Assembly: GCA_002305765.1 (NCBI GenBank)
Contig: DBQU01000104.1
Coordinates: forward strand, 1 to 18,950
Direction of reading: 5' to 3'
Source of the DNA: Deltaproteobacteria bacterium UBA1386
GTDB taxonomy: Bacteria; Desulfobacterota; Syntrophorhabdia; Syntrophorhabdales; Syntrophorhabdaceae
DNA: 18,950 nt
Shown piece by piece: positions 6,624-13,965 of this stretch (within the stretch, counting starts at the first letter, position 1; each line of letters begins with the position of its first letter). The translations under genes were made by a program, and so were the position numbers. Under the pieces are notes generated by a model. The model was not told where the DNA came from. It saw nothing but the letters and a program-made list of their open reading frames with translations, and searched no databases.

Positions 6624-7765
6624 TACCGTACCTCCGACAGGGTCGTCACCGTCATGGTCTGGTTGTGGAGAGCGCATTTCCCGCCAGGGGTAAAGGGGGA
6701 GATCTCACCGTAGGAGTAAAAGCCGGTGACGACGGCGTCAGGGCCGAGGACCTCCCGGGACGCCTCGATCTCCTCTTCGACGCGCTGGTGTAAAACCAGC
6801 TTTCTGCCCACGCAGCTGATGAGTACGGCGAGTTCGACAGGGACGGAGCCCATGGCCTCGCGGGCGGTCGCCGCGGCCCCGGAGGCACCGTCTATGAGCC
6901 TTTCAAAGTTTGCCTTCATCAGCCGGGCGTATGAACCTTGCGGAATGTCGCCGGCGAAGGTCATCGAACCTTCCTTCTCGTTCACGGACAAAAGGGTGCG
7001 GACGATGCCTTTCTCCCCTTCACCCGTCCGGACGCAGAGAGGGAAGAATAGGCCCGACGAAGGCAGATCGCGCGCCCTGTCGCCAAGATATCTCCTGTAG
7101 AGGTCCAGCACCGACCTGCCGTCTATCTCGTAAAGCACGTTGCCCGAGGATCTCGTAACGAGACGGTCAGGACCGAAGGGGTCCCAGCCGCCCATTGAGC
7201 CGTAGCCGACCTTCAGATGGTTTCCGTAGAAGCCGACGATGGCAAGGGAATTCTGTCGGGGTGGCCCGTCCCAGAACACATAGGTTTCCTCGAAACGATC
7301 CGCGTCCGCCGCAAGACCACCTGTGATGGTAACTTTTTCGGGCAGGCTTCCGGAGAGTCCTTCGACGAGTTCGCTGCCGTTGACGTTCAGGCCGTCGGAG
7401 AGAACGAATACGTGGACAAGGCCCTCCATCTCGATGGAACGGGCCAGCAGGGCGCCGGCTTCCTTGCTGTTGGAGACGGCCGTGAGGGTGATGCCCGCCC
7501 CCATGATGCGCGTCCCTTCGAATGATATAACCGTGGCGGCGAGCGTATCGTCGAAGACCCCCGTACCGCAGATCTCGCCGGCAGTGGAGCAACCACAGAG
7601 ATGGGCGGCGGGATACAGGGCCCGAAGGGCCCCGAAGGAGTCGCCGTCATTGAGAAGCTCCTTCGAGCCAAAGGCCAGAACAAGGTCCGCGGTCTCATCG
7701 GGAGCGACGGCTCCGCGCAGCGGCGAAGCTGTTTGTCCGGCAAGGAACCTCTGCGAGATCTTCAT
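6623..7765 (-). CDS. FIST domain sensory protein (FIST N plus FIST C)
   Basis: A 380-residue cytoplasmic protein with FIST N followed by FIST C. Seen features include LYPAAHLCGCSTAGEICG near residues 50-68, the VFVLSDGLNVNGSELVEGL block, TITGGLAADADRFEETYVF, and the C-terminal VLISCVGRKLVL and VVTGFYSYGEISPF segments. These are characteristic of the family. FIST domains are proposed to bind small ligands such as amino acids and to act as input modules for signal transduction. Here FIST is directly upstream of a PAS histidine kinase, with a one-base stop/start overlap, so the two form a two-gene sensory operon. The ATG at 7765 has AAGGGGGAAG just upstream. The ligand cannot be predicted from sequence alone. 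Confidence 0.9.
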   Translation of the reverse strand: MKISQRFLAGQTASPLRGAVAPDETADLVLAFGSKELLNDGDSFGALRALYPAAHLCGCSTAGEICGTGVFDDTLAATVISFEGTRIMGAGITLTAVSNSKEAGALLARSIEMEGLVHVFVLSDGLNVNGSELVEGLSGSLPEKVTITGGLAADADRFEETYVFWDGPPRQNSLAIVGFYGNHLKVGYGSMGGWDPFGPDRLVTRSSGNVLYEIDGRSVLDLYRRYLGDRARDLPSSGLFFPLCVRTGEGEKGIVRTLLSVNEKEGSMTFAGDIPQGSYARLMKANFERLIDGASGAAATAREAMGSVPVELAVLISCVGRKLVLHQRVEEEIEASREVLGPDAVVTGFYSYGEISPFTPGGKCALHNQTMTVTTLSEVR

Positions 7766-7912
7766 AATCTTCCCCCTTCAGGTATTCCCGATGACATGAT
7801 CCCTGTTCCCGGGTGTGACCCGGCTCGTGCCCCCGGACATAAAGTTTTCTCGTCGGAACGGCGAGAGCCCTTAAGCATTCTTCCCCAAGCGATGATGATA
7901 CCCCACCCTGTT

Positions 7913-7940
7913 TTGGAAATCACGCTTTTTGTGGTACAAT
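7913..7940 (+). promoter_or_regulatory. Extended -10 promoter driving a leaderless HAD gene
   Basis: TTGGAA at 7913-7918 and TACAAT at 7935-7940 are 16 bases apart, and TGG at 7932-7934 makes an extended -10. The start codon GTG at 7949 is only eight bases after the -10, so the mRNA should start at or within two bases of it. Confidence 0.7.
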
Positions 7941-7948
7941 GAGTCGTT

Positions 7949-8500
7949 GTGCGAAGGATAGTCGTCGATATCGATAATACCCTGTGGGACCTGGCGCCAG
8001 TGCTCTGCGAGCGGCTGCAGGAGGCCAGTCCCGGGTTCCCCCACCACTCACAGTGGCACGACTGGAGTTTCTGGAAGGGGCTCATCCCGGCGGACCGGCT
8101 CTACGGCATCATCCGGGACGTCCACATGGAGCAGGATACCTTTGAACCCTACCGCGATTCCCGCGACTTTCTCCAAAGGCTTCGCGGAAAAGGCTTTCAC
8201 ATAGTCATCGCCAGCCATCGGGAGAGGGAGACCTATGCCTCCACGGAGAGGTGGCTTGAGAAGCACGGACTGCCCTTCGACGAGATCCACCTGAGCTATG
8301 ACAAGACGGTGCTCTTCGATGACTGCTGGGCGATCGTCGACGACAGCCCCGTGACCCTGGAAAAAGCCAGGCAGGCCGGAATAGTCAGGGCCGGCCTCAG
8401 GAACCCCTGGAACGAATCCGAAGAGCACCCTCTCTTCGCGGACCTGGGGGAGATCTACCGGTATCTTGAGACCCAGTGCACCGCGGGAAAGAGAGACTGA
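7949..8500 (+). CDS. HAD-superfamily 5'(3')-deoxyribonucleotidase-like phosphatase (NT5C-like)
   Basis: A 183-residue soluble HAD hydrolase. Motif I is DIDNTLW at residues 7-13, with the nucleophile Asp and acid Asp two residues apart. The motif II Ser is in VIASHRERE, the motif III Lys in LSYDKTVLF, and motif IV is the acidic pair in AIVDDSP. This arrangement, with a small helical cap between motifs I and II, matches the NT5C / 5'-nucleotidase-deoxy family, which dephosphorylates (deoxy)nucleoside monophosphates; the substrate is not proven. The GTG at 7949 is forced as start because motif I lies directly after it, and no Shine-Dalgarno precedes it. The gene is divergent from FIST and lies upstream of yjbQ. 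Confidence 0.8.
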   Translation: MRRIVVDIDNTLWDLAPVLCERLQEASPGFPHHSQWHDWSFWKGLIPADRLYGIIRDVHMEQDTFEPYRDSRDFLQRLRGKGFHIVIASHRERETYASTERWLEKHGLPFDEIHLSYDKTVLFDDCWAIVDDSPVTLEKARQAGIVRAGLRNPWNESEEHPLFADLGEIYRYLETQCTAGKRD

Positions 8501-8551
8501 CCCGAGGGTTCTTAAGGTGTCCTATATCCTACAAGTATCCTATCGCTTCTG

Positions 8552-8625
8552 AATAGGACCTATAGGACCAATACGACGTATAGGACGCTTAGGACCTACA
8601 GGACAGACACGGGGTCCATAGGACG
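8552..8625 (+). repeat. 9-bp tandem repeat array (TATAGGACC type), upstream of yjbQ
   Basis: Consecutive nonamers in exact register: AATAGGACC, TATAGGACC, AATACGACG, TATAGGACG, CTTAGGACC and TACAGGACA (8552-8605), then a degenerate unit and CATAGGACG (8617-8625). Just upstream (about 8519-8544) lie reverse-complement copies (CCTATATCC, TATCCTATC), so a hairpin can form. An inverse array of the same unit lies after yjbQ at 9121-9163. Confidence 0.75.
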
Positions 8626-8641
8626 CAGAGAGGGCGAAGGC

Positions 8642-9058
8642 TTGAAAAGCTACAGAAAAGAGCTCTGGTTCAATGTGCCCGCCCGGCGGGGGTTTGTGAA
8701 TATTACGCCGCAGGTGGAGGAATGCCTGCGTGAGAGCGGGGTCTCCGAGGGCCTTGTCCTCGTGAACGCCATGCATATCACGGCGTCGGTCTTCGTGAAC
8801 GATGACGAGTCGGGCCTCCATCACGACTTCGATGTCTGGCTCGAGAGGCTCGCCCCCCACGAGCCCGTCTCGGGCTACAGGCACAATGTCGGTGAGGACA
8901 ACGCCGACGGGCACTTAAAGCGCCAGATCATGGGCAGGGAGGTGGTCGTGGCCATAACGGACGGCCGCCTCGACTTCGGCCCCTGGGAGCAGATATTCTA
9001 CGGCGAATTCGACGGCCGCAGAAGAAAACGGGTGCTCGTCAAGATCATAGGAGAGTGA
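8642..9058 (+). CDS. YjbQ-family (UPF0047) protein, secondary thiamine-phosphate synthase-like enzyme
   Basis: A 138-residue soluble protein of the YjbQ/UPF0047 family, small trimeric beta-sandwich proteins with weak thiamine-phosphate synthase activity whose physiological role is uncertain. The family signature is intact: MHITASVFVNDDE, the His pair of SGLHHDFDVWLE, GEDNADGHLKRQIMG, and the C-terminal FGPWEQIFYGEFDGRRRKR. The start is TTG at 8642. Family members begin with the same MKSYRKEL-like segment, and GAGAGGG at 8628-8634 lies seven bases upstream. It may be read from the HAD gene promoter, although a 9-bp repeat array fills the gap. A strong terminator follows at 9175-9218. Confidence 0.9.
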   Translation: MKSYRKELWFNVPARRGFVNITPQVEECLRESGVSEGLVLVNAMHITASVFVNDDESGLHHDFDVWLERLAPHEPVSGYRHNVGEDNADGHLKRQIMGREVVVAITDGRLDFGPWEQIFYGEFDGRRRKRVLVKIIGE

Positions 9059-9063
9059 AAGAC

Positions 9064-9099
9064 GGCTTGAGCCGATTGAATGGCTTGAATCGCTTGAAC
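9064..9099 (+). repeat. 9-bp tandem repeat array (CGCTTGAAC type) after yjbQ
   Basis: Four nonamers in register, GGCTTGAGC, CGATTGAAT, GGCTTGAAT and CGCTTGAAC, begin just after the yjbQ stop. The unit is the same kind as at 15775-15801. Confidence 0.7.
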
Positions 9100-9120
9100 G
9101 CCGGGAAAGAAACACGAACC

Positions 9121-9163
9121 CTATAAGTCCCATGCGTCCTGTAGGTCTTATAGGTCCTATTCC
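9121..9163 (-). repeat. 9-bp tandem repeat array (TATAGGACC type), inverse orientation
   Basis: In 9-base register on the plus strand: CTATAAGTC, CCATGCGTC, CTGTAGGTC, TTATAGGTC and a partial CTATTCC. These are reverse complements of the unit found at 8552-8625, so yjbQ sits between inverted arrays. Confidence 0.7.
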
Positions 9164-9174
9164 AGAAGAAGCGG

Positions 9175-9218
9175 CAGCCCCTGCGCATCCCAAAGGATGG
9201 GCAGGGGCTGTTTTTTTT
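9175..9218 (+). terminator. Rho-independent terminator of yjbQ
   Basis: CAGCCCCTGC and CATCC pair with GGATG and GCAGGGGCTG (9175-9210), with a single G-G mismatch and loop CAAA, followed by eight T residues (9211-9218). The T-run overlaps the carB stop codon on the other strand. Polarity fits the plus strand. Confidence 0.9.
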
Positions 9219-12200
9219 ATTTTATCGCCCTGTGGTAGGATTGCAGTGATTTTACCTTGATCTCGCCTTTCTTGGCCACGGATGCCTTGATGCCCTCGGC
9301 GGTGGCCTTCGCGGCGGCTGTTGTGGTGATGTAGGGTATCTTGTACTTGATGGCCGTCTTTCGGATGTAGGAATCGTCATACATGCTGCTCTTGCCTGAG
9401 GGCGTGTTGATGACGAGGTGGATCTCCTTGTTGTGGATGGCGTCGACGATGTTGGGCCGGCCCTCGTGCACTTTCTTGATGAGGGTGCTTTTCACGCCGT
9501 TGTCGGAGAGGAACCGGTGGGTCCCCTCGGTGGCGACGATGGTGAATCCCAGTTTGGCAAGCTGTTTCGCGACATCGACGATCCCGTCCTTGTCGCGGTC
9601 GACGACGGTGATGAGAACGTTGCCCGAGCGGGGGAGCTTCTGACCGGCGGCCTCCTGGGATTTCGCGAAAGCCAGGCCGAAGGAGTTGGCCATGCCCAGG
9701 ACCTCGCCGGTGGACTTCATCTCCGGGCCAAGGGTCGGGTCGACCTCGGGGAACATGTTGAAGGGGAAGACGGCCTCCTTGACGCCCACGTGGGGATATG
9801 TCTTCTGCGTGAGTTTCATGTCCTTGAGCTTCCTGCCCAGCATGAGCTGTGTTGCGATGCGGGCCATCTGGACACCCGTCACCTTGGAGACGAGCGGTAC
9901 CGTTCTCGACGCCCGGGGATTCGCCTCGAGGATGTAGACCTTGTCTTCGGCGATGGCGTACTGGATGTTCATGAGACCCACGACCTTGAGTTCGATGGCG
10001 AGCTTCTTCGTGTATTCGTTTATTGTGGCGATATGCTCTTCCGACAGTGTCCGGGGGGGTATGGCGCAGGCGCTGTCTCCCGAGTGGACTCCGGCGAGCT
10101 CTATGTGTTCCATGATGGAGGGTACGAAGGCATCGACGCCGTCGGAGATGGCGTCCGCCTCTACCTCTATGGCGTTCTCGAGGAACTTGTCGATGAGGAT
10201 GGGCCTGCCGGGAGAGATGTCCACGGCGGCATTCACGTAGGCCTTGAGCATCTCGTCATCGTAGACGACCTCCATGCCGCGTCCGCCAAGGACATATGAG
10301 GGGCGGACCATGAGGGGGTAGCCGATCCTGTGCGCGGCTTCCAGGGCCTCTTCGAGAACGACGGCGGTGCCGCTCTCGGGCTGGGGGATGCCTATCTTCT
10401 TTATGATCTGGCTGAAGCGTTTGCGGTCTTCCGCGATATCGATGCTTTCCGGGGATGTCCCGAGGACGTTCACGCCGGCCTCTTCGAGCTGCCGTGCCAG
10501 GTTGAGAGGGGTCTGCCCGCCGAACTGGACGATGGCGCCGACGGGTTTTTCCTTCTCGTAAATGCTCAGGACATCTTCCACCGTGAGGGGCTCGAAATAG
10601 AGCTTATCCGAGGTGTCGTAGTCGGTGGAGACGGTCTCCGGATTGCAGTTGACCATGATGGATTCGTATCCCTCGTCGCGCAGGGTGAATGCGGCATGGA
10701 CGCACGTGTAGTCGAACTCTATCCCCTGGCCGATCCGGTTGGGGCCGCCGCCGAGGATCATCACCTTCCTGCGGTCGCTGACCGCCACTTCGTCGGGGGC
10801 GTTATAGGTCGAGTAATAATAGGCCGCGTCGGCGCCGCTGACGGGTACGCGGCACCATGTCTCATTCTTGCCGAGGGTCTGCCGTTTCTTCCTGATGTCC
10901 GTTTCAGGGACGCCGAGGAGGAAGGAGAGATACCTGTCGGAGAATCCGTCCTCTTTTGCCTTGGCGAGGAGGGCATCGGGGAGCGTGCCTCCCTTGTGGC
11001 GAAGGATCTCTTCCTCGAGATCGAGTATCTCCTTCATCTGTTCGATGAACCACCGTTTGATCTTCGTCTTCTCATGGAGTTCATCGATGCCGGCACCCTT
11101 GCGCAGCGCTTCGTACATGATGAACTGCCTTTCAGAGGAGGGTTCGTTGAGCAGGCGCATCAGGTCGTCGAGAGGCAGTTGATTGAAATTCTTGGCGAAA
11201 CCAAGCCCGTAGCGTTTTGTCTCCAGGGAACGGATCGCCTTCTGGAACGCTTCCTTGTAGGTCTTGCCGATGCTCATAGCCTCGCCGACGGCCTTCATCT
11301 GGGTGCCCAGCCTGTCCTCTGCCTCGCTGAACTTCTCGAAGGCCCAGCGGGCGAACTTGATGACCACGTACTCTCCCGTAGGGACGTATTCGTCGAGCCC
11401 CTTCCCGCGGTAATAGGGGATGTCCTTCAGGGTGTAGCCGCCTGCCAGCTTGGCCGAGATGAAGGCGATGGGGAAGCCCGTTGCCTTCGAGGCGAGAGCT
11501 GACGAGCGGGATGTCCTGGGGTTGATCTCGATGACGACAATGCGGCCGTCTTCGGGGTTGTGGGCGAATTGTATATTGGTGCCGCCGATGACCTGGATGG
11601 CCTCCACGATCCGGTAGGAGTAATCCTGAAGCTTCTTCTGCACCTCCTCGGAAATGGTGAGCATCGGCGCGCAGCAGAATGAGTCGCCGGTGTGGACGCC
11701 CATGGGATCGATGTTCTCGATGAAGCAGACGGTGATCATTCTGTTGTCCGCGTCACGGACGACCTCGAGTTCCAGCTCTTCCCAGCCCACCACGGCTTCC
11801 TCGATGAGGATCTGCCCGATGATGCTGGCGGAGATGCCCCGGCTCGCTATGGTCCGCAGCTCCTCCTTGTTGAAGGCTATGCCGCCTCCCGTGCCGCCCA
11901 TGGTGTACGCGGGGCGGATGACGACGGGATATCCCAACCTGTCCGCGATCTCGAGGGCTTCTTCCACGGAGTAGGCGAGAGCGCTCTCGGGCATGGGAAT
12001 GCCCAGTCTCTTCATGGTCTTCTTGAACTCGTCACGGTCCTCGCCGCGCTCTATCGCGTCGGCCTGGACTCCTATGATGCGGACCCCGTGCTTCTCAAGT
12101 ATCCCCCGGCGGGACAGCTCTGCGGCAAGGTTGAGACCCGTCTGACCTCCCAGATTGGGGAGGAGCCCCTGGGGTTTCTCCTTTTCTATGATCTTTTCGA

Positions 12201-12429
12201 TGACGTCGATGGTGAGGGGTTCCACGTATGTGTGATCCGCCATCCCGGGATCGGTCATGATCGTCGCGGGGTTGGAATTCACGAGGACTATCTTGTATCC
12301 GGCAGCCCTCAGGGCCTTGCAGGCCTGGGTGCCGGAGTAGTCGAACTCGCACGCTTGCCCGATGATGATGGGACCGGAGCCGATGATGAGGACCTTGTCG
12401 ATGCCTTTGATTTTGGGGGGTTTTTTCAT
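9217..12429 (-). CDS. carB: Carbamoyl-phosphate synthase large subunit
   Basis: Makes carbamoyl phosphate from bicarbonate, two ATP and ammonia for pyrimidine and arginine synthesis; the glutaminase subunit CarA supplies the ammonia. The full-length 1070 residues show the duplicated architecture. ATP-grasp half 1 starts with KVLIIGSGPIIIGQACEFDYSG and has LPNLGGQTGLNLA. An oligomerisation region lies around 400-550. ATP-grasp half 2 starts with KVMILGGGPNRIGQGIEFDYTC and has VQFGGQTPLNLA. A C-terminal MGS-type allosteric domain (about 935-1070) includes ATEGTHRFL. carA is not adjacent, and the gene has its own promoter at 12460-12488. ATG at 12429 begins MKKPPKIKGIDKVLI, as usual for the family, with GAAAGGA upstream. 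Confidence 0.97.
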   Translation of the reverse strand: MKKPPKIKGIDKVLIIGSGPIIIGQACEFDYSGTQACKALRAAGYKIVLVNSNPATIMTDPGMADHTYVEPLTIDVIEKIIEKEKPQGLLPNLGGQTGLNLAAELSRRGILEKHGVRIIGVQADAIERGEDRDEFKKTMKRLGIPMPESALAYSVEEALEIADRLGYPVVIRPAYTMGGTGGGIAFNKEELRTIASRGISASIIGQILIEEAVVGWEELELEVVRDADNRMITVCFIENIDPMGVHTGDSFCCAPMLTISEEVQKKLQDYSYRIVEAIQVIGGTNIQFAHNPEDGRIVVIEINPRTSRSSALASKATGFPIAFISAKLAGGYTLKDIPYYRGKGLDEYVPTGEYVVIKFARWAFEKFSEAEDRLGTQMKAVGEAMSIGKTYKEAFQKAIRSLETKRYGLGFAKNFNQLPLDDLMRLLNEPSSERQFIMYEALRKGAGIDELHEKTKIKRWFIEQMKEILDLEEEILRHKGGTLPDALLAKAKEDGFSDRYLSFLLGVPETDIRKKRQTLGKNETWCRVPVSGADAAYYYSTYNAPDEVAVSDRRKVMILGGGPNRIGQGIEFDYTCVHAAFTLRDEGYESIMVNCNPETVSTDYDTSDKLYFEPLTVEDVLSIYEKEKPVGAIVQFGGQTPLNLARQLEEAGVNVLGTSPESIDIAEDRKRFSQIIKKIGIPQPESGTAVVLEEALEAAHRIGYPLMVRPSYVLGGRGMEVVYDDEMLKAYVNAAVDISPGRPILIDKFLENAIEVEADAISDGVDAFVPSIMEHIELAGVHSGDSACAIPPRTLSEEHIATINEYTKKLAIELKVVGLMNIQYAIAEDKVYILEANPRASRTVPLVSKVTGVQMARIATQLMLGRKLKDMKLTQKTYPHVGVKEAVFPFNMFPEVDPTLGPEMKSTGEVLGMANSFGLAFAKSQEAAGQKLPRSGNVLITVVDRDKDGIVDVAKQLAKLGFTIVATEGTHRFLSDNGVKSTLIKKVHEGRPNIVDAIHNKEIHLVINTPSGKSSMYDDSYIRKTAIKYKIPYITTTAAAKATAEGIKASVAKKGEIKVKSLQSYHRAIK

Positions 12430-12459
12430 TGCCGGGGATTCCTTTCGGATTTGCTCTGC

Positions 12460-12488
12460 ATCGTAACAGATGAGTGGCAGTCAGTCAA
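12460..12488 (-). promoter_or_regulatory. Sigma-70 promoter of carB
   Basis: On the minus strand TTGACT (12488-12483) and TACGAT (12465-12460) are 17 bases apart. Transcription would start about 25 bases before the carB ATG. Confidence 0.75.
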
Positions 12489-12542
12489 GCGTTTTCAAAG
12501 GATTTCGGGTTTTGGTAACCGGTGGCGGGATAAAAATAGTGA

Positions 12543-12571
12543 CCTGTTCGCCAACTACTTGTAGTTACAGG
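12543..12571 (-). terminator. Dyad downstream of the Lgt-like gene, possible weak terminator or operator
   Basis: AACTAC (12553-12558) pairs with GTAGTT (12561-12566), and the outer CCTGT pairs with ACAGG (12543-12547 with 12567-12571). On the minus strand it is followed six bases later by TTTTT, so it could end Lgt-like transcripts before carB. It could equally be a protein-binding dyad upstream of the carB promoter. Confidence 0.35.
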
Positions 12572-12688
12572 AGAAACTATGACCAACCGGGCGGTGATCG
12601 ACGGCCCGGAAGGGATACTCTGGAGAGGGGAGGGCCCGCCGCCTCGTCGGGTGAGCGGGCACCCTGTGGGCCGCCGTTTTTCTCTGTT

Positions 12689-13621
12689 TCATATTCCCAA
12701 CTGCCAGGCGAGATGGTGGAGCCACTCCCGGCTCCATCCGCCGGGGATGGTGAGGCAGAAAAGGAGTATCGCCATGAAGAGCATCACCCTGAACCAGATC
12801 CCCGGGGTGAGGCGGGAAGGTATTGCGGCGATGAGCGACGCCGGCGCGAAACGCAGGGTGCTGAGCTCCGTGGTCTTTCTGGAGTTCCTTCGCGCCGATC
12901 TCGCTATGAGCAAGAGGCCGATGAGGGCCACCAGAGCGCCTGAAAAACGGCCGATGCCGAAGTCCCTGAAAAGAGGACCGGGCGCCTGGAAGATGTCTAT
13001 GACCAGATCGAACACCCCATACCACAACATGAAGTGGCCGAGAAGCCTGCCCTGCCCCTGGGTGCCCCCTCGTCCCACGGCAAGGAGGATGAACATGATG
13101 ATGAGGTTTTTGAACGCGTCGTAGAGGGCAACGGGATGCCGGAAGCCCTCGACGAGGGGAAATTTCACCGCCCACCATGCCGTGGTCACGTAACCATAGA
13201 TCTCTCCGTTCAGGTGACCGCCGATGCGAACGAGGGCGAGGAGGAATGCGAAGGGTATTACCATCTCGTCGGCCACGAGAAAGAAACTCTTCCCGTGGAC
13301 AGCGCAGAAGAGGACCGCTCCTGCCAGCGCTCCGACCATGACTCCTTCATACGCCATGCCCCCCTTCCAGAAGGCGAAGACCTCTGCGTATCTGCCGTTG
13401 AAGATATCCCATTCGTAGACAAGGACCTGAAAAACTCGTCCAAGGACAAGGCAGGACAGGGAAAAGACGAGGGAAAGGTCCCAGACCTGCCTCGAAGTCA
13501 GACCGACATAATTGCGCCGGAGCATCACCCAGAGGAGAACGGCCGAGAATCCGAGAGCCCAGGCAAGCCCATAATACCAGAGTCTTACCCCCCAGACCTC
13601 GGCAAGCAAAGGATCCATCAT
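12689..13621 (-). CDS. Prolipoprotein diacylglyceryl transferase-like membrane protein (divergent Lgt)
   Basis: A polytopic inner-membrane protein of 310 residues from the ATG at 13621. The fold is that of Lgt, which transfers diacylglycerol from phosphatidylglycerol to prolipoprotein cysteines: DPLLAEVWGVRLWYYGLAW at the N-terminus, RIGGHLNGEIYG at about 132-143 and HPVALYDA at about 162-169. Several residues that I recall as important in E. coli Lgt differ: His103 aligns with Glu92, Asn146 with Gly135, Arg239 with Asp205 and Glu243 with Asp209. The C-terminus carries about 60 extra residues with one more hydrophobic segment. It may be a paralogue with another function, so no gene symbol is given. 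An alternative TTG start lies at 13642, and a second ATG at 13618. Confidence 0.75.
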   Translation of the reverse strand: MMDPLLAEVWGVRLWYYGLAWALGFSAVLLWVMLRRNYVGLTSRQVWDLSLVFSLSCLVLGRVFQVLVYEWDIFNGRYAEVFAFWKGGMAYEGVMVGALAGAVLFCAVHGKSFFLVADEMVIPFAFLLALVRIGGHLNGEIYGYVTTAWWAVKFPLVEGFRHPVALYDAFKNLIIMFILLAVGRGGTQGQGRLLGHFMLWYGVFDLVIDIFQAPGPLFRDFGIGRFSGALVALIGLLLIARSARRNSRKTTELSTLRFAPASLIAAIPSRLTPGIWFRVMLFMAILLFCLTIPGGWSREWLHHLAWQLGI

Positions 13622-13696
13622 CAGAACAAAAGGACCTTCCAAGTCGATCGCAACCCCCGCCGCGTGTTATCGGACAGAATGTTTATTTTTTCTGTA

Positions 13697-13726
13697 CTTG
13701 TACTACTAGCAACATATTCCTGTCAA
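13697..13726 (-). promoter_or_regulatory. Candidate promoter of the Lgt-like gene
   Basis: On the minus strand a perfect TTGACA (13726-13721) is followed after 18 bases by TACAAG (13702-13697), which matches four of six bases. It lies directly at the edge of repeat element A. The leader would be about 65-70 bases. Confidence 0.45.
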
Positions 13727-13897
13727 CTTAAAAGACGGTTCAAAGATGAAGAAAGTTCAAGGGTTCAAGAGTTCAAAGGTTCAAGAGTAAAAGAAAAAGG
13801 CACCGGTTGCCTTCGGCCGGTGTGCACTAGTCAATAGTTGCGTTGACAACCGCCCCCCTTCGCGGTCTTTCTCTTGAACTCTTGAACCGCCTTTAAG
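13727..13897. repeat. Dispersed palindromic octamer-repeat element, copy A
   Basis: Left arm: 8-bp units GTTCAARR repeated (four intact from about 13755). Core: GTAAAAGA, a hairpin CACCGG...CCGGTG around CTTCG, and an unpaired stretch. Right arm: inverse units TCTTGAAC twice. The ends form an inverted repeat: CTTAAAAGACGGTTCAA at 13727-13743 with the complement of TTGAACCGCCTTTAAG at 13882-13897. It shares its arms and hairpin core with copies B and C. Confidence 0.8.
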
Positions 13898-13903
13898 ATG
13901 AAC

Positions 13904-13922
13904 CCCTCCCGTTGCGGGAGGG
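13904..13922. terminator. GC-rich hairpin after rubredoxin
   Basis: CCCTCCCG (13904-13911) and CGGGAGGG (13915-13922) form a perfect 8-bp stem with loop TTG. It lies about 45 bases downstream of the rubredoxin stop. There is no good T-run after it on the minus strand, so its role as terminator is uncertain. Confidence 0.5.
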
Positions 13923-13965
13923 AATTGGGGTAGTGAAAAAAATGGGGTAGGGGTTTAAGGGGTAG

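Noticed and set aside
6624..6677. Upstream start of the histidine kinase at 6677
   Set aside because: It would overlap the FIST gene by 55 bases without a ribosome-binding site, whereas the GTG at 6623 has GGAGGT at six-base spacing and a stop/start overlap.
7780..7912. Sigma-54 promoter for the FIST operon
   Set aside because: A TTGGGG...TGC sequence exists on the minus strand, but GG and GC are not at the required ten-base spacing; no convincing promoter was found for FIST.
9418..11502. Two long plus-strand open frames (293 and 390 codons) inside carB
   Set aside because: They are shadows caused by GC-rich codon use in carB, with repetitive Asp/Gly/Leu-rich translations and no recognisable domain.
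12579..13124. Plus-strand open frame with a good AGGAG ribosome-binding site, antisense to the Lgt-like gene
   Set aside because: Start and Shine-Dalgarno look real, but the translation is Pro/Arg-rich, shows no domain and follows the reverse complement of a clear membrane protein. A short peptide cannot be fully excluded.
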